Assembly (NCBI GenBank): GCA_965199705.1
Contig: OZ241359.1
Coordinates: 62,001-126,000, forward strand
Length of the DNA stretch: 64,000 nt
Direction of reading: 5' to 3'
DNA from: Azophilus sp965199705
GTDB taxonomy: Bacteria > Pseudomonadota > Gammaproteobacteria > Pseudomonadales > Azotimanducaceae
Part shown: one piece after another, positions 59,542 to 64,000 of the stretch
Layout of the letters: every line of letters starts with the position of its first letter
Position numbering within the stretch: the stretch's first letter is position 1
Program-made: the position numbers and the translations under genes
The notes under the pieces: model-generated
What the model was told of the DNA's origin: nothing
Databases searched by the model: none
The model's input: only the letters and a program-made list of their open reading frames with translations

Positions 59542-60362
59542 TCGCCTTCCTGCACCGGGAAACGCCCTTCCCGGATCCAAGACAGGCGGAAGACAATATC
59601 GGCGGCCTGGTGGCCATGGGCGGCGACCTCTCGCCTGATCGCCTGCTCGCAGCCTATCGCACCGGAATCTTTCCCTGGTTCCAGGACGATGCCGCGCCTG
59701 TGCTCTGGTGGTGCCCGGACCCTCGGGCCGTGCTCGCGCCGGACGCCATGCGGGTGTCGCGCAGCCTGCAGAAGCGCTTGCGCAACGGTGGATTTTCCGT
59801 GTCATTCGATCGCGCCTTCGGGGCTGTGGTGCGGGGCTGCGCAGAGCGCCCGAGCCCGCTGGAGCCGGCAACCGGGGCGCTTGCTCCGCCAGCGCCTTGC
59901 GCCAGATCAGGCAGCTGGACGGCAACCACTGCCGGCACAGGCATGGGATCGGTGAGACCGCCGCCATTGACGCGAGTCAGGCCGGACACCTGGATCACGC
60001 CGAACATGCAGCGCGCCTATTGCCGGCTGCACGAACTCGGCCATGCGCACTCCGTGGAGGTCTGGCATGGCGACGCGCTGGCCGGCGGGCTTTACGGCCT
60101 GGCAATCGGTGATTTTTTCTTTGGCGAATCCATGTTCAGCCGGATGCGGGACGCTTCCAAGATTGCGTTCTTCCATCTTTGCCAGCAATTGACCGATTGG
60201 CGCTTTCGGCTGATCGACTGTCAGTTGCCCACCGACCATCTGTGCTCGCTCGGCGCCCGGGTCATGCCGAGAAGGCGTTTTCTGGATGCGCTGCAAAGCC
60301 TGGACGAGCAGCGCGGTCAGCGCGGCCTTTGGCGCCATATCCAGGCTGGAGGCCGCTGCTGA
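59538..60362 (+). CDS. aat: Leucyl/phenylalanyl-tRNA-protein transferase
   Basis: Adds Leu or Phe to N-terminal Arg/Lys residues (bacterial N-degron pathway). TTG start. PFPDPRQAEDNIGGLVAMGGDLSPDRLLAAYRTGIFPWF, WWCPDPRAVL, TWITPNMQRAYCRLHELGHAHSVEVW and GESMFSRMRDASKIAFFHLC are conserved. Residues 103-150 form a Pro/Ala/Gly/Thr-rich insertion of about 40 residues between VVRGCA and DTWIT, where E. coli Aat has six. The frame stays open on both sides, so it is an insertion and not a frameshift. Confidence 0.9.
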   Translation: MIAFLHRETPFPDPRQAEDNIGGLVAMGGDLSPDRLLAAYRTGIFPWFQDDAAPVLWWCPDPRAVLAPDAMRVSRSLQKRLRNGGFSVSFDRAFGAVVRGCAERPSPLEPATGALAPPAPCARSGSWTATTAGTGMGSVRPPPLTRVRPDTWITPNMQRAYCRLHELGHAHSVEVWHGDALAGGLYGLAIGDFFFGESMFSRMRDASKIAFFHLCQQLTDWRFRLIDCQLPTDHLCSLGARVMPRRRFLDALQSLDEQRGQRGLWRHIQAGGRC

Positions 60363-60386
60363 CCGGATGGAATCCGGGCGCTGCGC

Positions 60387-60538
60387 CTAAAGACCGATCT
60401 TGTACCTCGCATACCAGATGCGGCCACGCGGGTCGTGCGTGTAGTAGTCGTAGGCGCCAGTGTTGACGAGTGGCGGCGCCTCGCAAGGGGTTTTGTTGCA
60501 TGTCGTCTTCATATTATATTCATCGACATGGCGCAGCG
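60387..60538 (-). pseudogene. C-terminal remnant of a TonB-dependent receptor
   Basis: A minus-strand frame ending at 60387 reads ...APPLVNTGAYDYYTHDPRGR, then IWYARYKIGL and a stop. The 'Y-D-Y-Y-T-H-D-P-R-G-R-x-W-x-x-R-Y' ending with an aliphatic last residue is that of outer-membrane TonB-dependent receptors. No start codon or plug domain; the frame runs into the btuD end. Likely a relic left when the neighbouring DNA was rearranged. Confidence 0.45.
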
Positions 60539-61321
60539 TTACGAACGCGCCTTGTCCACCTGCAAGGGCGCGTCCACCTCGACGAATCCACTACGCACGC
60601 GCGCCTGAACCTGGTAAACCCGAGCCAGTACATCGGCATTCAGCGTCTCGCTCGGCGGGCCGTCCGCTACCAGTTCTCCCGCGCGCATCCACAACAATCG
60701 GTTCGCAAAGCGTGCGGCCAGATTCACATCATGCAGCACTGTCAATGCACCGCCGCCACGGTCCACAAATCGCCGAATCAGGGTCATCACCTGATGTTGG
60801 TGGCGCAGGTCCAGGGCAGCCTCCGGCTCGTCCGCAAGCAACAGGGGCGCATTCGCGGCAAGCATTCGAGCGCAATGGACCCGCGCCATTTCTCCGCCGG
60901 AAAGGGCGGTAACGGGTCGGTCGGCCAGGTGGGTGAGTTCAGCATCGGCCAGTGCGCGCGCTACCGCCTCTGCATCGGCATCGGCGAGTCGCCCCAGGGC
61001 AACGCCGTGCGCAAAGCGTCCGAGCGCGACCAGATCACGCACTCGGTTTGGCCAGGCCAGAGGCCGCTGCTGAGGCAGATAGGCAATCTGCAAAGCCCGT
61101 TCCCTGGCGCTCAGCAAACGGGTCTCGCGGCCATTCAGATACGCCTTGCCAGCGCTTGTGGGCAAGATCCCCAAGGCCGCTCGCAGCAGGCTGGTCTTGC
61201 CAGCGCCATTCGGCCCGAGCAGCGCGATCAGTTGGCCGGGGCGCAGCGTGAACGACACATTGCGCACCAGCGCCCTGCCAGCCAGGCTGACGCCCATCGC
61301 CTCCAATCTCAGCTCAGCCAT
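60539..61321 (-). CDS. btuD: Cobalamin/siderophore ABC transporter ATPase
   Basis: 260 residues from the ATG at 61321. Walker A LLGPNGAGKTSLLRA, Q-loop YLPQQRP, signature LSGGEMARVHCARML, Walker B LLLADEPEAALDL, switch TVLHDVNLA. FecE/BtuD type. The start overlaps the permease stop by 8 bases. Position in a btuB-cobO-btuF-btuC-btuD operon supports vitamin B12 as the substrate. Confidence 0.85.
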   Translation of the reverse strand: MAELRLEAMGVSLAGRALVRNVSFTLRPGQLIALLGPNGAGKTSLLRAALGILPTSAGKAYLNGRETRLLSARERALQIAYLPQQRPLAWPNRVRDLVALGRFAHGVALGRLADADAEAVARALADAELTHLADRPVTALSGGEMARVHCARMLAANAPLLLADEPEAALDLRHQHQVMTLIRRFVDRGGGALTVLHDVNLAARFANRLLWMRAGELVADGPPSETLNADVLARVYQVQARVRSGFVEVDAPLQVDKARS

Positions 61322-62297
61322 GCAGGCTTCTCCGCTGTACGGCGATCCAGACAAATGCCGGCGCGCCAATGAGCGCCGCAACCACACCCAACTTCAGCTC
61401 ATGGGCAGACGGCAGCAAACGCACGCCCAGGTCCGCCAGCATCAGCAGGAGTCCGGCCAGCAAGGCTGCTGGCAGCAGGCAGCGGGCCGGATCGTGCGCC
61501 ACCAGTGGCCGCACCAGATGCGGCGCGACTATGCCGACGAAACCGATGGCGCCCGCCAGCGCCACGGCGGCGCCAGCCGCAAGGCCGGAACCGATCACGA
61601 CCACGATACGCTGACGCGGCAGATCAAGGCCAACGCCGCTGGCTGCCTCTTCACCCAGGGTCAGCGCCGAAAGACCGCGTCTGCTGACAAACAGGAGCAT
61701 GAGACCGATGGCGACAAAGGGCGCGATCAGGGCCAGGTCGTCGTAGCTGCGGTTGGCTACCGAGCCAAGCGTCCAGTTGATGAGTTCGGCCAGCGACAGG
61801 GGATGCGGCGCCAAGTTGAAAAGCAGCGAGGTGAGAGCGCCGGCAAAGCTCGACAAGCCGACGCCGATGAGAATCAGGGTCACCACCGATGCGCTGCGCA
61901 AGGCCGCGAAAGCCAGCAACGCCGTAGCAAGAACAGCGCTGGCTATGGCGGCAAGCGGCAGCGCCCAGGCTGACGCCAGGCCATAGTAGATCGTAGCGGT
62001 TGCGCCCAGGACCGCCGAGGCGGACACTCCAAGCACGCCCGGCTCCGCCAGCGGATTGCGCAAGAGCCCTTGCAGGGCAGCGCCACTCGCGCCAAGCGCT
62101 GCGCCAACGACGAAGGCGGCAAGGGCCCTGGGCAGCCGAATCTGCCAGACCACGAACAAGTCTTCTGACTGGCCCTGTCCGACCAGCGCGGCCAGGGCCT
62201 GCGCAGTCGTCAACGGCCCGGGGCCGAAGAGGCAACCGAGCGCGAGCGCCACGAACGTCGCCGCGGCCAGTATCCACGACAACCGTTCGCCGATCAT
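61314..62297 (-). CDS. btuC: Cobalamin ABC transporter permease (FecCD/BtuC type)
   Basis: 327 residues from the ATG at 62297 (MIGERLSWILAAATF). About ten transmembrane helices; IRLPRALAAFVVGAALGASGAALQGLLRNPLAEPGVLGVSASA is the BtuC/FecCD signature, GAIGFVGIVAPHLVRPLVAHDPARCLLPAALLAG the coupling region. The longer frame upstream overlaps btuF and is rejected. The ATG overlaps the btuF stop by 4 bases. Confidence 0.9.
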   Translation of the reverse strand: MIGERLSWILAAATFVALALGCLFGPGPLTTAQALAALVGQGQSEDLFVVWQIRLPRALAAFVVGAALGASGAALQGLLRNPLAEPGVLGVSASAVLGATATIYYGLASAWALPLAAIASAVLATALLAFAALRSASVVTLILIGVGLSSFAGALTSLLFNLAPHPLSLAELINWTLGSVANRSYDDLALIAPFVAIGLMLLFVSRRGLSALTLGEEAASGVGLDLPRQRIVVVIGSGLAAGAAVALAGAIGFVGIVAPHLVRPLVAHDPARCLLPAALLAGLLLMLADLGVRLLPSAHELKLGVVAALIGAPAFVWIAVQRRSLHG

Positions 62298-63160
62298 GTT
62301 CGGCCCGCCCCAGCCAACGCTTCGACCGCGTCCATCAGGAACCAGCCGGTGCACGCGGTCCAGGCGCCGCGCAACGGGACCACTGGTATGTCGTGCATCA
62401 GAGCCCTGGCAAGCGGATGTCGAATCGTGCTCCATCTGTGCATATCGCTGCGTCCGGCATCAGCAAAGAAGGCGGTTGCGATCAGATCCGGGCGCCGATA
62501 GACCAGGTCCTCCAGGGGCAGGGCTCGCCAGCCGGGCTGTTGCTGATAGTTGACATGGCCCGCCGTGCGGACAAGGGTATGCGCCAGCGTATCCGGGCCG
62601 CCGGTAACCCCGGAAGGCGTCACGTAGAGCACTGAGCGAGGCTCACCCGCACGGCGCAGTTCGGCCTGCCGACGCTGCATCCGGGCGGTCAGGCGAGCAG
62701 CGGCGAGCGGTTGCCCGAAGCGTTCCCCCAGACGCACAATCAGGGTTTCGACGTATGCAAGATTCAGCGCGTACCCCACCTGCACAACGGGAATGCCGGC
62801 GCCGGCAAGCAATTGCTCGATTCGCGGCCCGCCGCCGAACGAGCGCACCACCAGATCCGGCTTGAGTGGCACTACCTCCTCCGCCCGAGGCCGCACTGTG
62901 ACAATGCCCCGAGCCTGCTCGCGCAAATAGGAAAACGGCTTTTCAGCGTCTGGCGACAGGGCAAGGATCTGACGCCTTTCCGCCAGTTTCAGAACGAACT
63001 GATCGGCGCAAAAATCCAGGCTGACGATACGCCCGGGCGCCTTGATGGACGAGCGCGCCGATTCAGTTTCGGGCGAATGACCTGGCTCGGCCAAATGGCC
63101 TTGCGCGGGCATTACAAACCCGGCCGACAGCGCCATGAGGCAGATTGCAAGCGCCCTCAC
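62294..63160 (-). CDS. btuF: Periplasmic cobalamin-binding protein (BtuF-like)
   Basis: 288 residues with a signal peptide (about 1-21, ALAICLMALSAGFVMPAQG). The TroA-like domain includes RIVSLDFCADQFVLKLAERRQILALS, DLVVRSFGGGPRIEQLLAGAGIPVVQV, then RRPDLIATAFF. The BtuF/FecB type is clear; substrate is inferred from the operon. Confidence 0.82.
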   Translation of the reverse strand: MRALAICLMALSAGFVMPAQGHLAEPGHSPETESARSSIKAPGRIVSLDFCADQFVLKLAERRQILALSPDAEKPFSYLREQARGIVTVRPRAEEVVPLKPDLVVRSFGGGPRIEQLLAGAGIPVVQVGYALNLAYVETLIVRLGERFGQPLAAARLTARMQRRQAELRRAGEPRSVLYVTPSGVTGGPDTLAHTLVRTAGHVNYQQQPGWRALPLEDLVYRRPDLIATAFFADAGRSDMHRWSTIRHPLARALMHDIPVVPLRGAWTACTGWFLMDAVEALAGAGRT

Positions 63161-63174
63161 GCGCCCGACCCGGA

Positions 63175-63816
63175 TCAGAAGTCGATACCCTGTTGCGCCT
63201 GAATGCCCGCCGCAAACGGATGCTTGATCTCACGCATCTCGCTCACCAGATCCGCATATTCGATGATTTCCGGCTTGGCGTCGCGCCCGGTCAAGATCAC
63301 GCTGGTGCGCGTGGCGCGCGCCTCCAAACCCTGAATCACCTGTGCCGAATCCAGGTAATCGCAGGCTAGCGCGATATTGATCTCATCCAGCACCACCAGA
63401 TCGAAATCGCCGCTTTCAAGCATCGCCCGACTGCTGGCGAAGGCCGCTTCCGCCGATGCAATGTCGCGCGCTCGGTCCTGAGTGTCCCAGGTAAAGCCCT
63501 CGCCCATGGTGCGCCACGTCACCTGACCCGGGAAACGCCCGAAGAACTGCCGCTCGCCAGTCTGCCACTTGCCCTTGATGAACTGCACCACGCCAATTTG
63601 ATGGCCCCAGCCGAGCGCTCTCGCCATCACTCCGAAAGCCGAACTGGATTTGCCCTTGCCATCGCCCGTATGCACCAGAACCAGCCCGCGACCCGCTCGC
63701 CTGGCGGCGCGCGTCTTGCGCTTCTGATCCGCCTGCAGGGACTGCATGGCGGCCTTGTGCGCCGCTGCTTCTCCGTCTGTTTTTGCTGCTTCTGTATTTG
63801 CTTCTGCTGCAGACAC
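63175..63816 (-). CDS. cobO: Corrinoid adenosyltransferase
   Basis: 213-residue CobA/CobO/BtuR-type cob(I)alamin adenosyltransferase. P-loop VHTGDGKGKSSSAFGVMARALG, QFIKGKWQTGERQFF, VVLDEINIALACDYL, TGRDAKPEIIEYADLVSEM are all typical. It converts imported corrinoids to adenosyl forms. It lies 14 bases upstream of btuF, and downstream of the receptor gene. Confidence 0.93.
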   Translation of the reverse strand: MSAAEANTEAAKTDGEAAAHKAAMQSLQADQKRKTRAARRAGRGLVLVHTGDGKGKSSSAFGVMARALGWGHQIGVVQFIKGKWQTGERQFFGRFPGQVTWRTMGEGFTWDTQDRARDIASAEAAFASSRAMLESGDFDLVVLDEINIALACDYLDSAQVIQGLEARATRTSVILTGRDAKPEIIEYADLVSEMREIKHPFAAGIQAQQGIDF

Positions 63817-63839
63817 TTCCTGGCCTCCGATTGCGGAAA

Positions 63840-64000
63840 TTATGGTTGATAGCGCAGTGTGACAAAGAAACCACGGCCGGGCTGCCGATAACCCGGCACG
63901 GTCTGATAGCGCTTGTCAAACAGATTCTCGACCCGTCCGCTCAACGACCAGGCGTCATTGAACGCCTGGCGGACGCGCAGGTCCAGGGTTGCAAAGGCGG
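63840..64000 (-). CDS. btuB: TonB-dependent vitamin B12 receptor, C-terminal fragment (gene continues beyond window)
   Basis: The last 52 residues are visible: ATLDLRVRQAFNDAWSLSGR, VENLFDKRYQTVPGYRQPGR, then FFVTLRYQP and a TAA stop. This is a TonB-dependent receptor barrel end, with the 'NLFDK-x-YQT-x-x-GY-x-x-PGR-x-F' pattern usual in BtuB. It is the upstream gene of the cobO-btuFCD operon; a cobalamin riboswitch would be expected before it, outside the window. Confidence 0.8.
   Translation of the reverse strand, partial: AFATLDLRVRQAFNDAWSLSGRVENLFDKRYQTVPGYRQPGRGFFVTLRYQP

Noticed and set aside
59538..60362. Frameshift in aat around residues 103-150
   Set aside because: The same frame carries conserved Aat blocks on both sides of the odd segment, so it is an in-frame insertion.
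1..64000. tRNA or rRNA genes
   Set aside because: No stretch with tRNA cloverleaf consensus boxes or rRNA core sequence was recognised by eye. A covariance-model scan (tRNAscan-SE, Rfam) would be decisive.

Overview
The window looks like a chromosomal piece of a GC-rich gammaproteobacterium. The evidence is the E. coli-like block mreB-mreC-mreD-maf-rng-yhdP-tldD, the rsmD / ftsY-ftsE-ftsX pair, a waaC/waaG lipopolysaccharide-core cluster, DUF1820 and PA4642-type genes that are typical of gammaproteobacteria, and TonB-dependent B12 uptake. No rRNA or tRNA gene and no CRISPR array was recognised. The species cannot be named from sequence alone.

Layout. 0-6 kb: a minus-strand mevalonate-pathway operon (HMG-CoA reductase cut by the left edge, a phosphomevalonate-kinase-like GHMP kinase, diphosphomevalonate decarboxylase), preceded by an amidase, an epoxide-hydrolase-type alpha/beta hydrolase and an aldo/keto reductase. 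6-23 kb: housekeeping core, with rsmD, ftsYEX, tldD-yhdP-rng-maf-mreDCB and, divergently, gatCAB. 23-25 kb: a small accessory patch with a truncated slyX, an AbiEii-like nucleotidyltransferase and its partner, and a TnpB-like remnant. 25-32 kb: an orphan GlpS-like ABC ATPase, an O-antigen-ligase-like membrane protein and a waaC-waaG-kinase operon in which the kinase gene encodes three kinase folds. 32-49 kb: paired acyl-CoA dehydrogenases, hisI-hisG, a MerR-TPR protein, fur-feoA-feoB, a CBS protein, an SMP-30 family protein, a cysteine-synthase-like enzyme, YceI, cobS-cobT, a CoA-transferase, a Na+/solute symporter, an ABM-domain protein and a NUDIX hydrolase.

49.6-59.0 kb is a defence island, visibly more AT-rich than its flanks. 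It holds a DUF6932/XRE pair, an S-4TM pore-forming effector, a divergent XRE regulator, and a type III CBASS core of four tightly packed genes: TRIP13-like ATPase, a degenerate HORMA-like protein, a bacterial HORMA protein and a CD-NTase. A HigB toxin with a HigA fused to an ImmA/IrrE peptidase follows. The island ends in a complete IS66-family element (8-bp target duplication) that carries a D12-class DNA adenine methylase as a passenger. In the likely model, phage sensing by the HORMA pair switches on the CD-NTase, the nucleotide opens the S-4TM channel, and the ATPase resets HORMA.

59-64 kb returns to the core: a PA4642-family gene, aat with an unusual internal insertion, and a btuB-cobO-btuF-btuC-btuD vitamin B12 uptake operon that runs off the right edge.

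Two dispersed repeat families stand out. One is a REP-like palindrome with the core CCTGCG-C-CGCAGG at three loci (18.4, 36.9 and 48.6 kb). The other is an approximately 78-bp sequence found once in each of the two accessory patches (24.9 and 52.1 kb).
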